Positions 1 to 8,495 of a stretch of DNA of 18,698 bases are shown here, piece after piece. Source of the DNA: Verrucomicrobiota bacterium (GTDB lineage Bacteria > Verrucomicrobiota > Verrucomicrobiia > Opitutales > Oceanipulchritudinaceae); contig JAAAOD010000138.1 in NCBI GenBank assembly GCA_009908535.1, positions 1 to 18,698 of the forward strand, read 5' to 3'. The position numbers and the translations under genes were made by a program. The notes under the pieces were generated by a model. The model saw only the letters and a program-made list of their open reading frames with translations. It had not been told where the DNA came from and did not search any database. The first letter of the stretch is position 1, and every line of letters begins with the position of its first letter.

Positions 1-1159
1 GCAGCGTAAGGGCGAGGGTGGAGGGAATGGCGAGGAGGACGACGAGGGATTCGCGCCAGCCGAGGAAAAGGAGGATCAGTAGCGAAACTCCAAATACAGC
101 GATCCCCATATGGAACAGCAGTTCGTTGCTTTTCTCCAGCGCGGTGTGCCCGTAGTCGCGCGTCACGGTCACTTCGACATCCTTCGGGATGAGACTGCCC
201 TTGAGGGAATTGACCTTGGCGAGAGCCTCGTTCACCACCTCGATGGCATTGGCTCCCGGACGTTTGGCCATGCTGAGGGTGACCGCCGGCTCGATGCGCC
301 CGTCCTTCGCGGCGTGGAGGACGTAGTTGTCCGGCTCGGAAGCGGCGTCGTAAATTTCCGCTACATCACGGAGATAAACGGGGCGGTCGGCAAAGACGCC
401 GACGACGATGTTGCCGACGTCCTCGGCGCTCTGCAGAAATCGGCCCGTCTCGAGGAGGATCTCCTCGTTGTCGAAGGGCAGCGACCCGAGCTGGCGTTGG
501 GCATTCGCGCTCCGCAGCGCGGGGGCGAGCTCGAGGGGATTCACCTGATGGGCGGCGAGGGCGGCGGGATCGAGCTGTACGCGGATGGTACGGCGGGTGC
601 CGCCGATGAGGTTGGTCTCGGCGGCGTTCCCGATGGACTTGATGACATCGTCGACCTGGGCGGCGATGCGCCGCAGGGCAAGATGGTCGTGCTCCGCACT
701 GTGAAAGGTGAGGGCAAGGATGGGGACATCATCTATGGTGCGTGGTTTGACCAGCGGCCTGCTCACGTCCGGAGGGATGCGGTCGAAATTGGTCTGCAGC
801 TTCTGATTCAGCCGCACCACGGCGGTCTCGATATCCGTTCCGACCTCGAAGCGGACGATCGACATGGCCCCGCCGCGACTCGAAGTGGAATAGAGGTACT
901 CCACTCCGGGGATCTCCCAGAGCAGTTTCTCCATCGGCCGCGTGACCCGGTTTTCCACCTCCTGCGGACTGGCTCCCGGCATGGAGACGAAGACGTCAAT
1001 CATCGGGACCTTGATCTGCGGCTCCTCCTCCCGGGGAAGTTGCAGGACGGCAAAGACCCCGAGGAGAATGGACGCGATGACGGCGATCGGCGTCAGCTTG
1101 GAGTTCGTAAAGAGGGCGGCCATGCGCCCGGCGTATCCGGAGGTTCGCTCTTCGCTCAC
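1..1159 (-). CDS. Efflux RND transporter permease subunit, N-terminal part (cut by left edge)
   Basis: Inner-membrane pump of a tripartite efflux system, driving substrate export with the proton gradient. This reading frame had to be rebuilt because it runs off the window: 386 residues from a GTG at 1159. It starts MSEERTSGYAGRMAALFTNS, followed by a first membrane helix (TPIAVIASILLGVFAVLQLP), then REEEPQIKVPMIDVFVSMPG and SPQEVENRVTRPMEKLL, all typical of the AcrB/HAE-1 and related RND porter domain. The second membrane segment (FGVSLLILLFLGWRESLVVL) and AIPSTLALTL lie at the edge. The GTG overlaps the adaptor's TGA (GTGA, 1156-1159), indicating translational coupling. Substrate cannot be read from this part: the charged helix-4 residues that separate metal from drug pumps are outside the window. 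Confidence 0.93.
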   Translation of the reverse strand, partial: MSEERTSGYAGRMAALFTNSKLTPIAVIASILLGVFAVLQLPREEEPQIKVPMIDVFVSMPGASPQEVENRVTRPMEKLLWEIPGVEYLYSTSSRGGAMSIVRFEVGTDIETAVVRLNQKLQTNFDRIPPDVSRPLVKPRTIDDVPILALTFHSAEHDHLALRRIAAQVDDVIKSIGNAAETNLIGGTRRTIRVQLDPAALAAHQVNPLELAPALRSANAQRQLGSLPFDNEEILLETGRFLQSAEDVGNIVVGVFADRPVYLRDVAEIYDAASEPDNYVLHAAKDGRIEPAVTLSMAKRPGANAIEVVNEALAKVNSLKGSLIPKDVEVTVTRDYGHTALEKSNELLFHMGIAVFGVSLLILLFLGWRESLVVLLAIPSTLALTL

Positions 1160-2178
1160 GATGCTTTTTCGGTTGCGGGTTGTCCGTCGCGCAGGGTGGG
1201 GGCGGGATCGAGGACGATGCGTTCCCCGGCGCGGAGGCCGGAACGGATCTGGATGCGGCCTTCCTCGCGCAGGCCTGATTTGACGAGGCGGAGGTGGACG
1301 GCCTGCCCGTCAAAGACATAGACGCGTTCGAGTTGTCCGAAGGGGGAAAGGGCGGTCTCGGGAATCCAGACGGATTCGGTCTCCCCCGCCGGCCAGTAGA
1401 CGCGGACGTACTGGCCGGAGCGTGCGCCGCTGCTTTCCGGAAGGCTCAGTTTGGCGAGGCGGGTCCGGCTGGCTGGATCGGCGGCGGGCGACCACTCCGT
1501 CAGTTCCGCGGAGCTTCGGCGCCCGTTCAGCTCAATGGCGAGAAGGGCGCCCTGTTCCATTCCGCTGAGGGAGTCCGGGACCTGGACGTGCACCTCGAAG
1601 TCCCCCGCGCCCTCGAGGGTGAGCAGCGGCATGCCGGGTCGCGCGAGGTCACCCCGGCGGATTTCCTTGCTGGTGACAATGCCGCTGAAGGGCGCGGTGA
1701 CGCGGGTGTAGCTGAGCATGGTTTCCGCCTCGGCGAGGGCCGCGCGCGCCTTTTCCAGCTCATCCTCGAGGGTGCGCACGGTTTCCGGCGTCGTGGCCTT
1801 GCGCTCGAGGAGCGACCGCTCGCGCGCCAGATTGCGTTCGACCTGGGCAACGGCGGCGCGGGCCTTGGCGACGCGGGCGTCCACTTCGTCCGCGCGGAGA
1901 CCGACCAGGAAGTCCCCTTCCGCAACCTGCTGGCCGATTGCAAAGGCCACTTCCTCGACGGTGCCCATGAGGCGGGCCGCAACGACGGCCCGGTCGGAGG
2001 GATGCACCGTACCGGGCAGCCACTGGTGGACCTCGTGGACAGCACTTTCGGCAACGGTGGTGCGAACTTCCACCGTCGGCAGGGTGGCAGGATTCGCGGC
2101 CTCTTCGTGTCCCCCGCAGCCGGCGAGGAGGAAGGCCGTTGCGGCTGTCGTGAAAGATACGTACAGGATCGGTTTCAT
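1156..2178 (-). CDS. Efflux RND transporter periplasmic adaptor (membrane fusion) lipoprotein
   Basis: Periplasmic adaptor that bridges the inner-membrane RND pump and the TolC-like channel. It is 340 residues long and begins with a lipoprotein signal MKPILYVSFTTAATAFLLAG followed by Cys21 in an LLAGC lipobox, so it is probably anchored in a membrane by lipid. The biotinyl-lipoyl halves are visible (GTVEEVAFAIGQQVAEGDFL near residues 70-90 and TRVTAPFSGIVTSKEIRRGD near 155-175) and flank a coiled-coil hairpin rich in Arg, Glu and Ala (about residues 100-150). Beta-barrel and membrane-proximal domains follow. It lies 22 bp downstream of the channel gene and overlaps the permease gene, so the three genes form one operon. 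No clear Shine-Dalgarno precedes the ATG. Confidence 0.95.
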   Translation of the reverse strand: MKPILYVSFTTAATAFLLAGCGGHEEAANPATLPTVEVRTTVAESAVHEVHQWLPGTVHPSDRAVVAARLMGTVEEVAFAIGQQVAEGDFLVGLRADEVDARVAKARAAVAQVERNLARERSLLERKATTPETVRTLEDELEKARAALAEAETMLSYTRVTAPFSGIVTSKEIRRGDLARPGMPLLTLEGAGDFEVHVQVPDSLSGMEQGALLAIELNGRRSSAELTEWSPAADPASRTRLAKLSLPESSGARSGQYVRVYWPAGETESVWIPETALSPFGQLERVYVFDGQAVHLRLVKSGLREEGRIQIRSGLRAGERIVLDPAPTLRDGQPATEKAS

Positions 2179-2200
2179 AACGAAAAATACGGGAATGGGA

Positions 2201-3547
2201 TCAGGGAAGAATGGAGAGGCCGGTGACGCGGCGGAGGTGGGCGAGGGCGGTGCGCTCCCTTGCCGTGGCGAGGGCGAGCTGGGTTCGCGCCTCCACGAGC
2301 CGGCTTTCCACGCCGATCAATTCGGTGGAGAGCAGGGTCCCGGCGGCGAAGCGCTCGCGGCTCAGTTCAGCCGCTTCCCGCGCCTGCGCCTGCTGCCGGC
2401 GGGCCACTTCCCGTTGCTCCACGGCGAGTTCATGGGCGAGGCGGGCCTCTTCCAGGTCCACCTCGAGACTTCGGCGCAAGCGGCGCAGCCGTTCCTCCGC
2501 CTCGCGCAGTCCGGCCCGGGCCTCGGCGATCTGCGAACGGGTGGCCTGGCCGTCGAATACGGGAAGGCTGACGGAGACCCCGGCCGTCCAGCTCGTGCCG
2601 TCGCCGTCGCGACGATAGCCCTTGTTGGCCTTGTAGTTCGCAAAGGCGTCCACGGTCGGGAGGCGGCCGCCTTGGGCGGCCCGGACCTTGTCCTCGGCCG
2701 CTTCCACCGCCGCGCGCGCGGCCCGCAGTTCGGCCCGGTTCTCAATGCTGAGGCGCCCCGGCGGGACGATGGCCTTGATGCCGGGATCGGTGTCGGCTAG
2801 GGCAAGGTCCGCGCGCGGCGGAAGGTCGAGAAGGAAGGCCAACCGGTGACGGGCAAGGCGCGCCCGGTGCTCGCCGGAAAGCAGCTCGCGCCGCATGGCC
2901 GCCACCTGCACTTCAAGGTTCAGCCGCTCCGTGCGGATGAGCTCCCCCGCTGCCTCCTTCGCCTTGCTGACGCGAAGGTTTTCCTCGAGAACGCGCAGCC
3001 CCGAGCGGAGCGATTCCACCACCTTGTCCGCCTGGCGGATGCCGAAGTAGGCCTTGACGACGGCATCCGCGAGGGCCGCTTCCGCCGCCGCCACCCGATC
3101 CTCCCCAGCCGCCCGGGCCGCCTCGGCCGCCCCGATGCGCGCCTTCCGCGCGCCCCCGGCATAGAGTCGGAAGCGGCCTTCCACCGCCCCGCTGAGATTG
3201 TCCAGCTGCCCCGGATCATTGAAATCGATCGTGTTGTCGAAAGTTCCCTGGCTGAGAATGATCCCGAAGCCCTGCATCGGGTCGGTCGTCTGCACATAGC
3301 TAGCCCGCAGGTCCACGCGCGGGAGGTTGCCCGCCTGCGCCTGCGCCAGCCGCGCTTCCGCCTGCGCCAGCCGCGCCCGCGCCATTTCCGCGTCCGGATG
3401 GACCGCCCGGGCCCGTTCCAGCGCCGCTTCCAGTGTCCACGGCGCCTCCGGGACAGGGCCGCTCTCCGCCCCCGACAGTGCATGCCCCAGCATCAGCAGG
3501 ACCAGCACCGTCCTCCGACGCCCCGGCTTCCTTTTTCCTGCGCCCAT
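2201..3547 (-). CDS. TolC-family outer membrane efflux protein
   Basis: Outer-membrane channel of the tripartite efflux system. After a basic, hydrophobic signal sequence (KRKPGRRRTVLVLLMLGHAL) the mature part starts with PWTLEAALERARAVHPDAEM, the usual TolC/OEP start. Two long Ala/Arg/Glu-rich helical repeats follow, with QTTDPMQGFGIILSQGTF (about residue 90) and the second-repeat strand SWTAGVSVSLPVFDGQATRS, a hallmark of the family. The total of about 448 residues is normal. Two ATGs are possible, at 3568 and 3547. I prefer 3547 because the likely promoter (TTGACT at 3604-3609) would start transcription only about 5 nt before 3568, and because the shorter form still has a good signal peptide. 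It is the first gene of the efflux operon. Confidence 0.94.
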   Translation of the reverse strand: MGAGKRKPGRRRTVLVLLMLGHALSGAESGPVPEAPWTLEAALERARAVHPDAEMARARLAQAEARLAQAQAGNLPRVDLRASYVQTTDPMQGFGIILSQGTFDNTIDFNDPGQLDNLSGAVEGRFRLYAGGARKARIGAAEAARAAGEDRVAAAEAALADAVVKAYFGIRQADKVVESLRSGLRVLEENLRVSKAKEAAGELIRTERLNLEVQVAAMRRELLSGEHRARLARHRLAFLLDLPPRADLALADTDPGIKAIVPPGRLSIENRAELRAARAAVEAAEDKVRAAQGGRLPTVDAFANYKANKGYRRDGDGTSWTAGVSVSLPVFDGQATRSQIAEARAGLREAEERLRRLRRSLEVDLEEARLAHELAVEQREVARRQQAQAREAAELSRERFAAGTLLSTELIGVESRLVEARTQLALATARERTALAHLRRVTGLSILP

Positions 3548-3579
3548 ACTTCTTTTTAGAAAATCCATTGGCAGAACGC

Positions 3580-3609
3580 AATAGATTTAGAAAAACCTAA
3601 TTTAGTCAA
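3580..3609 (-). promoter_or_regulatory. Candidate sigma70-type promoter of the efflux operon
   Basis: On the minus strand, TTGACT (3604-3609) is followed after 18 bp by TCTATT (3580-3585). The -35 matches the consensus at five of six positions and the -10 at four of six. The predicted start of transcription lies near 3573, just ahead of the TolC-like gene. The -35 box sits inside one of two palindromes that fit a repressor operator, annotated separately. The region is clearly more AT-rich than its surroundings. Confidence 0.45.
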
Positions 3610-3615
3610 GGCTAA
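3587..3615. promoter_or_regulatory. Tandem palindromic operator, two copies of TTAG-N6-CTAA
   Basis: Two perfect palindromes of the form TTAG-N6-CTAA lie side by side, at 3587-3600 (spacer AAAAAC) and 3602-3615 (spacer TCAAGG), 15 bp centre to centre. Both are extended by A/T on each flank. They cover the spacer and the -35 of the predicted efflux promoter, where a bound dimer would block RNA polymerase. Efflux operons are commonly controlled by TetR- or MarR-type dimers binding such sites, but no regulator gene is in the window, so the binding family is unknown. The site also lies upstream of the divergent hybrid kinase gene and could affect both. Confidence 0.45.
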
Positions 3616-3691
3616 TTAATGAATTCCCGCTGCTGGGAGAGGAAAAGCCTTGTCGAGGGGGCGGGAAGTGATGCAGTGGAGGCGCCCTGAT

Positions 3692-6600
3692 ATGGAGAAG
3701 AAAGCGGAAGAAGCGGCGGAGTCGGGAGTGCTGAGGCGGATCGTGGGAATCGGGGCCTCGGCCGGGGGCCTGCGCGCGCTGGAGACCTTTTTCCGGGTGG
3801 CGCCGGAGGAAGGGGGATGCGCCTACATCGTGGTGCAGCACCTCTCGCCGGACTTCAAGAGCCTGATGGACGATCTGCTGGCGCGGCACACGGGAATGCC
3901 GATCCACCGGGTGGAGGAGCCCGTGAAGCTGGAAGCGAACGCGGTGTACCTGATCCCGCCGCGGAAGGTCATGACGGTACGGGAGAACTACCTGTACCTG
4001 CAGGAGCGGGACGTGGAGAAGGGGCTGGAGTTTCCGATCAACGTCTTTTTCCGGTCGCTGGCGAAGGACGCGGGGACGCGGGCGGTGGGGGTGATCCTGT
4101 CGGGGACGGGATCGGACGGCACGGAGGGTGTACGGGCGATCGCGGAAGCGGGCGGGCTTGTCCTCTGCCAGACGCCGGAGAGCGCGGATTTCGACGGCAT
4201 GCCGAAAAACGCGGCGGCGACGGGCTGCTGTCACTACCTTCTGGAGCCGGGACAGATGCCGGCAACGATTCAGGAGCATGCCGGCCCGGAGCCGGCCCTG
4301 CCGGCGCCGATTGCGAAGGAGAGTGAGGTCCTGCCGCAGGGCCTGGAGGACGGAGGGGAATGGGACCCGGTGATCAAGGTCCTGTACAAGGCTTGCGGGA
4401 TCGATTTCAGCCTCTACAAGCAGACGACGGTAGAGCGGCGCATTCACCGGCGCATGAATTTCCAGCACCTGGAGGAAGTGCCGGCCTATGCGGAGTACCT
4501 GCTGCGGAACCGGGAGGAGGTGGATGCCTTATACCGGGACCTCCTGATCGGGGTGACGGAGTTCTACCGGGACCCGGAAGTGTTCGCCTATGTCGAGGAG
4601 AAGGTGATTCCCGAGCTGCTGCAGCGGGCGAGGGGGAATGAAGTGCGCCTCTGGGTGGCGGGCTGCGCGACGGGGGAGGAGGTTTATTCTCTTGCCATCT
4701 CCTTCGAGGAGGCGATCCGGGAACGCGGATGGGACGGGAAGCTGAGCCTGTTTGCCACCGATGCGCACCGGCACTCGCTCGACACGGCTGCGGCGGGGCT
4801 GTACCCGGAGGACAGCCTCCGTCATCTCGGGGAAGAGCGGCTGGAGCGGTATTTCCACCTGGAGCAGCCCGGCCTGTACCGGATCAGCCCGGACCTCCGG
4901 CGAAAGATCGTCTTCGCGCCGCACAACGTCATCACGGATCCGCCCTTCACGCGCATTAATTTCATCAGCTGCCGGAATCTGCTCATCTACCTGAAGGGGG
5001 AAATCCAGGAACGGGTGTTGCGGTTTTTTCATTACGCTCTCAACCGTCAGGGGGTCCTCCTGCTGGGCACCAGCGAAGGGCTGGCGCGGATGGAGGCGGG
5101 ATTCAAGCGCCTCGACGCACGGCACAAGGTATTCCAGAAGGAAGGGTCGAAGGTGAATCCTCCGGGGGGAGGGCGGATCCCGGACCTGCGCGGCGGCGGG
5201 AACCTGTCGCGCTTCGCCCCCGCGGGGGAGGGCCGGATGGCCCAAATCGAGAAGGATCTGCTGCAGAGCTACGACCATATTCTCGACCGCCACGTGCCGC
5301 CCGGGGTGATCATCAACGAGCGGAACGAGGTCCTGCATTATTTCGGTTCCTTCAGCGAATATCTGGTCCCGGAGAGCGGACGTATGAAGCGGGATCTGCT
5401 CGCGCGCACGGAGGGGGATTTCCGGCTCGCCCTTTCCACCCTGCTGCAGCGGGCGCGGACGAACGAGGAGGAGACAAGCCTGCACGGGCTTCGCCTGCAC
5501 CGCGACGGCGCGGAGGTAAGGGGCGACCTCTCCGTGGAACCAATCCGTATTCAGGATTCCAATACATTTTATTACTACATCTGTTTCCGGGAAGGTTCCG
5601 GTGGCGGCGCCGAGGAGACGGCCGAGGCGGAAACGCCGAGGGAAACCTCTTTCGAGGCCGGCGAGGCCGCGCAGCAGCGCATCCGGGAGCTGGAGCAGGA
5701 ACTGCAGGCGACGAAGGAAAACCTGCAGGCGACGGTGGAGGAACTGCAGACCAGCAACGAGGAACTGCAGGCCACAAACGAGGAAATGCTCGCCAGCAAC
5801 GAGGAACTGCAGAGCACGAACGAGGAACTGCATTCCGTGAACGAGGAGCTCTACACCGTGAACGCGGAATTCGAGCGTAAGAACAATGAGCTCCTCGAGC
5901 TGAACCAGGACCACGTCAATCTCCTTGCCAGCCTCGATACGGGCATCGTCTTCGTCGACGAGCAGCTGAAGATCCGGAAGTTTAACCCCGCGATCTCGCG
6001 CAGTTTCAAGATCCTCCCGCAGGACGTGGGGCGTCCCATCGAGCACATCGCCTACCAGCTGGAGGACCAGGAGGGCATGTTGAAGGACGTGCGCAGCGTT
6101 CTTTCGGGCGGGGAAACCATTGAAAAGGAGATGCAGACGCGGGAAGGCGGATGGATCCAGAAGCGGGTCGTGCCCTTCCACGGCACGAACAAGGACATCG
6201 AGGGCGTCGTCCTCACCTTCAGCGATATCACAAAGCTGAAGAAAATGGAAACGCGCCTTGGTATGGCCATGCATTCGACCCGGCTGGTCTTGTGGGAGTG
6301 GGACCTCGAGAAGGACCATTTCAGCACCCATGCCGAGGAGGGGTGCATCCTTGGCTTCGACCTGCCCGCTCTCGAGCGGAGTTTGCGAAGCTGGCTCGCC
6401 CTTGTGCACCCCGAGGACTACGGGAAGGTGGAAACGAGCCTGCAGCGGGTTCTTGATGGCCATGATGACGAATGGGAATGCGAGCACCGTTTCAGGACCC
6501 GCACCGGGGAGTGGCGCTGGATGCTGAATGTCGGGCGCGTCTACAAGCGCGACACCGAGGGCGCGGCCCTGCGCATGATCGGGACCACCCAGGACATCGA

Positions 6601-7789
6601 CAAGCGCAAGAAGATGAACCTCGAGATGGAGGAATTGAAGCGGCGGGCGGAAGAAGCGAGTCGGGCGAAAAGCGATTTCCTTGCTGTGGTTTCCCATGAA
6701 CTGCGCACGCCCCTGAACCCGATCCTCGGCTTCATCCAGTTGCTCGCCGGGGAAGCTGAAGGCGAAAAGCTGGAGTGGATGCACATCATCGAGCAATCGG
6801 CGAGCCGACTCGAGGAACTGATCGAGGACATTCTGAGCTTTGTGCAACTGGACGCGGGCCAGTTGAAAGTCGATCCGTCCCCCTTCAAGCCATACGATCT
6901 GTTTGCGACCCTCCTCGAGGTCGCGCGTGCCCGTTCCGGCAATGGCAAGGTGGAGGTGACCTTCGATCCACCGGAGGGGGAGGCGGAGCGGGAGGTTCAT
7001 CTGCAAGGCGATCAGCGCCTGCTCCGCATGGTCGGGAAACACCTGCTCGACAACGCCCTCAAGTTCACGGAGGAAGGCGAGGTCAGCCTCCGCTACCGGA
7101 TGGAGCACGGCGGGGTCACCGGGGAGGACCGGCTCGTGATCGAAGTCAGGGACACCGGGGCGGGCATGAAAGCGAAAGCGCTGGAGCATCTGAAAGAGCC
7201 CTTTATCCAGCTGGATGCGGGCACCCGGCGTTACTACCAGGGAATCGGAATCGGCCTCGCCATCAGCTGGCGCATCGTGGAGGAGCTGAAGGGCACTTTC
7301 ACAGTGGACTCCCCCCCTGGAAAGGGGACGCATATCCGCGTGGATATTCCCTGTGAATGCGTGGAGGCCGCGCAGGCGCATCCCCTTACGAAGGAGGGCG
7401 CGGGCGGCCTGCCCGCGAAAATCCTCCTCGTCGAGGACAACCAGTTCAACCGCAACCTCACCCGCATCCAGCTCCATCAGATAGGTTGCGAAGTCGTGGA
7501 GGCGAAAACCGGCCAGGCCGCGCTCGAGCTTTTCCGCGAGCAAGCCTTCGACGTTGTCCTCATGGACATCGGAATCCCGGATATCAGCGGCCTGCAGGCA
7601 ACGCGGGCCATGCGGGTCCTCGACGAGGGCAGGCAGCCACCTTCTCCCACCCGTATTTTCGCCTTCACGGCGGACGGCAATTTCGGGCGCGGGGAACTGA
7701 GCGATCGGGACCTCTTTGACGGAATCATTTACAAGCCGGTGCAGCTGGTGGAACTGCGCCGGTGCCTGTGCGCGCCGGCGGAGGACTAA
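3692..7789 (+). CDS. CheB-CheR-PAS-histidine kinase-receiver hybrid sensor protein
   Basis: A 1365-residue signalling protein fusing chemotaxis-type methylesterase and methyltransferase modules to a hybrid kinase. CheB domain: catalytic Ser23 in GASAGG, His50 in VVQHLSPD, Asp142 in SGTGSDG. CheR domain about 223-485, with the SAM-binding VAGCATGEE (322-330) and NFISCRNLLIYL (423-434). Then a PAS-like region (about 525-630), a heptad coiled coil (671-726), a PAS domain (about 740-850), a second PAS/PAC (about 855-975), HisKA with His1002 in SHELRTPLNP, HATPase with Asn1121 (DNALKFT), DTGAGM and GIGIGLAI, and a C-terminal receiver with Asp1292 (VLMDIGIP) and Lys1348. All key residues are present. 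Start: ATG 3692 has GGAGG at 3678-3682, 9 nt upstream; TTG 3650 and ATG 3671 are in-frame alternatives. No transmembrane segment is seen, so it is probably cytoplasmic. Confidence 0.95.
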   Translation: MEKKAEEAAESGVLRRIVGIGASAGGLRALETFFRVAPEEGGCAYIVVQHLSPDFKSLMDDLLARHTGMPIHRVEEPVKLEANAVYLIPPRKVMTVRENYLYLQERDVEKGLEFPINVFFRSLAKDAGTRAVGVILSGTGSDGTEGVRAIAEAGGLVLCQTPESADFDGMPKNAAATGCCHYLLEPGQMPATIQEHAGPEPALPAPIAKESEVLPQGLEDGGEWDPVIKVLYKACGIDFSLYKQTTVERRIHRRMNFQHLEEVPAYAEYLLRNREEVDALYRDLLIGVTEFYRDPEVFAYVEEKVIPELLQRARGNEVRLWVAGCATGEEVYSLAISFEEAIRERGWDGKLSLFATDAHRHSLDTAAAGLYPEDSLRHLGEERLERYFHLEQPGLYRISPDLRRKIVFAPHNVITDPPFTRINFISCRNLLIYLKGEIQERVLRFFHYALNRQGVLLLGTSEGLARMEAGFKRLDARHKVFQKEGSKVNPPGGGRIPDLRGGGNLSRFAPAGEGRMAQIEKDLLQSYDHILDRHVPPGVIINERNEVLHYFGSFSEYLVPESGRMKRDLLARTEGDFRLALSTLLQRARTNEEETSLHGLRLHRDGAEVRGDLSVEPIRIQDSNTFYYYICFREGSGGGAEETAEAETPRETSFEAGEAAQQRIRELEQELQATKENLQATVEELQTSNEELQATNEEMLASNEELQSTNEELHSVNEELYTVNAEFERKNNELLELNQDHVNLLASLDTGIVFVDEQLKIRKFNPAISRSFKILPQDVGRPIEHIAYQLEDQEGMLKDVRSVLSGGETIEKEMQTREGGWIQKRVVPFHGTNKDIEGVVLTFSDITKLKKMETRLGMAMHSTRLVLWEWDLEKDHFSTHAEEGCILGFDLPALERSLRSWLALVHPEDYGKVETSLQRVLDGHDDEWECEHRFRTRTGEWRWMLNVGRVYKRDTEGAALRMIGTTQDIDKRKKMNLEMEELKRRAEEASRAKSDFLAVVSHELRTPLNPILGFIQLLAGEAEGEKLEWMHIIEQSASRLEELIEDILSFVQLDAGQLKVDPSPFKPYDLFATLLEVARARSGNGKVEVTFDPPEGEAEREVHLQGDQRLLRMVGKHLLDNALKFTEEGEVSLRYRMEHGGVTGEDRLVIEVRDTGAGMKAKALEHLKEPFIQLDAGTRRYYQGIGIGLAISWRIVEELKGTFTVDSPPGKGTHIRVDIPCECVEAAQAHPLTKEGAGGLPAKILLVEDNQFNRNLTRIQLHQIGCEVVEAKTGQAALELFREQAFDVVLMDIGIPDISGLQATRAMRVLDEGRQPPSPTRIFAFTADGNFGRGELSDRDLFDGIIYKPVQLVELRRCLCAPAED

Positions 7790-8349
7790 TTGAGCGGAGT
7801 AAGGATGCAGAGCAGACGCGCCTCCGCCTTCTCCTCCGCTTCCTCGAGGAGCCGCGACTGAAAGAGGGCGGGAAGGGGATCCCCTTTCTTCCGGCGCAAC
7901 TGGAAGCGCTCGCGGCGGATCTCCCCGCTCGCGGCATTGCGGAGATGGGCCATGAAAGCCTGCAGCTCCGTGGGTTGCAGCATGGGAGTGATGGAAATCT
8001 TATCGAGGGGCAGGCTGCTGAGCTCTTCAATTTCGAGGAGCTCAATGGCGGCATGGTTGGCCTGATCGAGGTAGCCCCTTTCCGTCAGGGTGATAATGGC
8101 GGTGGGGGCGTTGTGGAAAAAGGCGCGGTAATCCGACTGGGCCTGTTCCAGCCGCTGCTGCAGATCGCGCAGCTCCTCGTTCTGCATCTCGAGTTCAATC
8201 TGAAATACGCTCAATTCTTCGAGAAGCGTTTCGAGGCTGCCCGTGAAGGCCTGGACCCGTTTCTCCGGATACTGCTCGAGAAGTTCACGTGCCTCCCCGC
8301 GAAGTTTCAGGATCCTTTCGTAGTTAAGATGCAGCTGAGAGAGCGTCAT
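7786..8349 (-). CDS. Small PAS-domain protein with coiled coil, no output domain
   Basis: A 187-residue protein. The N-terminal part is helical with a coiled coil (ELSVFQIELEMQNEELRDLQ, about residues 45-65), wording typical of stand-alone PAS sensors. A PAS domain follows (YRAFFHNAPTAIITLTERGY onward, then NHAAIELLEIEELSSLPLDK) and runs almost to the C-terminus. There is no kinase, cyclase or DNA-binding domain, so it may act as a partner or ligand-sensing subunit. Its TAG overlaps the TAA of the hybrid kinase gene by four bases (CTAA, 7786-7789), tail to tail; a link with the neighbouring kinase is plausible but only inferred. I chose ATG 8349; the upstream extension to 8460 is Pro/Arg-rich, runs into the fumC promoter region, and looks non-coding. 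The ribosome binding site is weak. Confidence 0.85.
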   Translation of the reverse strand: MTLSQLHLNYERILKLRGEARELLEQYPEKRVQAFTGSLETLLEELSVFQIELEMQNEELRDLQQRLEQAQSDYRAFFHNAPTAIITLTERGYLDQANHAAIELLEIEELSSLPLDKISITPMLQPTELQAFMAHLRNAASGEIRRERFQLRRKKGDPLPALFQSRLLEEAEEKAEARLLCILTPLN

Positions 8350-8435
8350 GCGGCAGTTCCACGAGAATGAATCAACCCTACGCTTAGGTCGAGGACAGGG
8401 GGGCGGGCAAGAAATTTTCGCCCTTTTTGTTGCCG

Positions 8436-8464
8436 TTGACAGAGGACCGGCTTGCGGCACGCTG
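8436..8464 (+). promoter_or_regulatory. fumC: Candidate promoter of fumC
   Basis: A perfect -35 hexamer TTGACA lies at 8436-8441. At 17-18 bp downstream the -10 position reads CACGCT/ACGCTG, a poor match to TATAAT, so the call rests mainly on the -35 and on its position about 55 bp before the fumC ATG. The intergenic region also has to hold the promoter of the divergent PAS gene, for which I see no convincing boxes. Confidence 0.35.
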
Positions 8465-8495
8465 GCGCCTTCATCTGAGAACCAAAGTAGACATC

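Noticed and set aside
110..3559. Long plus-strand open frames opposite the efflux operon
   Set aside because: They are shadows of the minus-strand tolC-like, adaptor and permease genes, which carry clear family motifs; the plus translations show none.
4529..7543. A 1004-residue minus-strand open frame inside the hybrid kinase gene
   Set aside because: GC-rich codon bias of the kinase gene keeps the antisense frame open; the translation is low-complexity (Leu/His/Gln/Arg) with no recognisable domain, while the plus frame has every catalytic motif.
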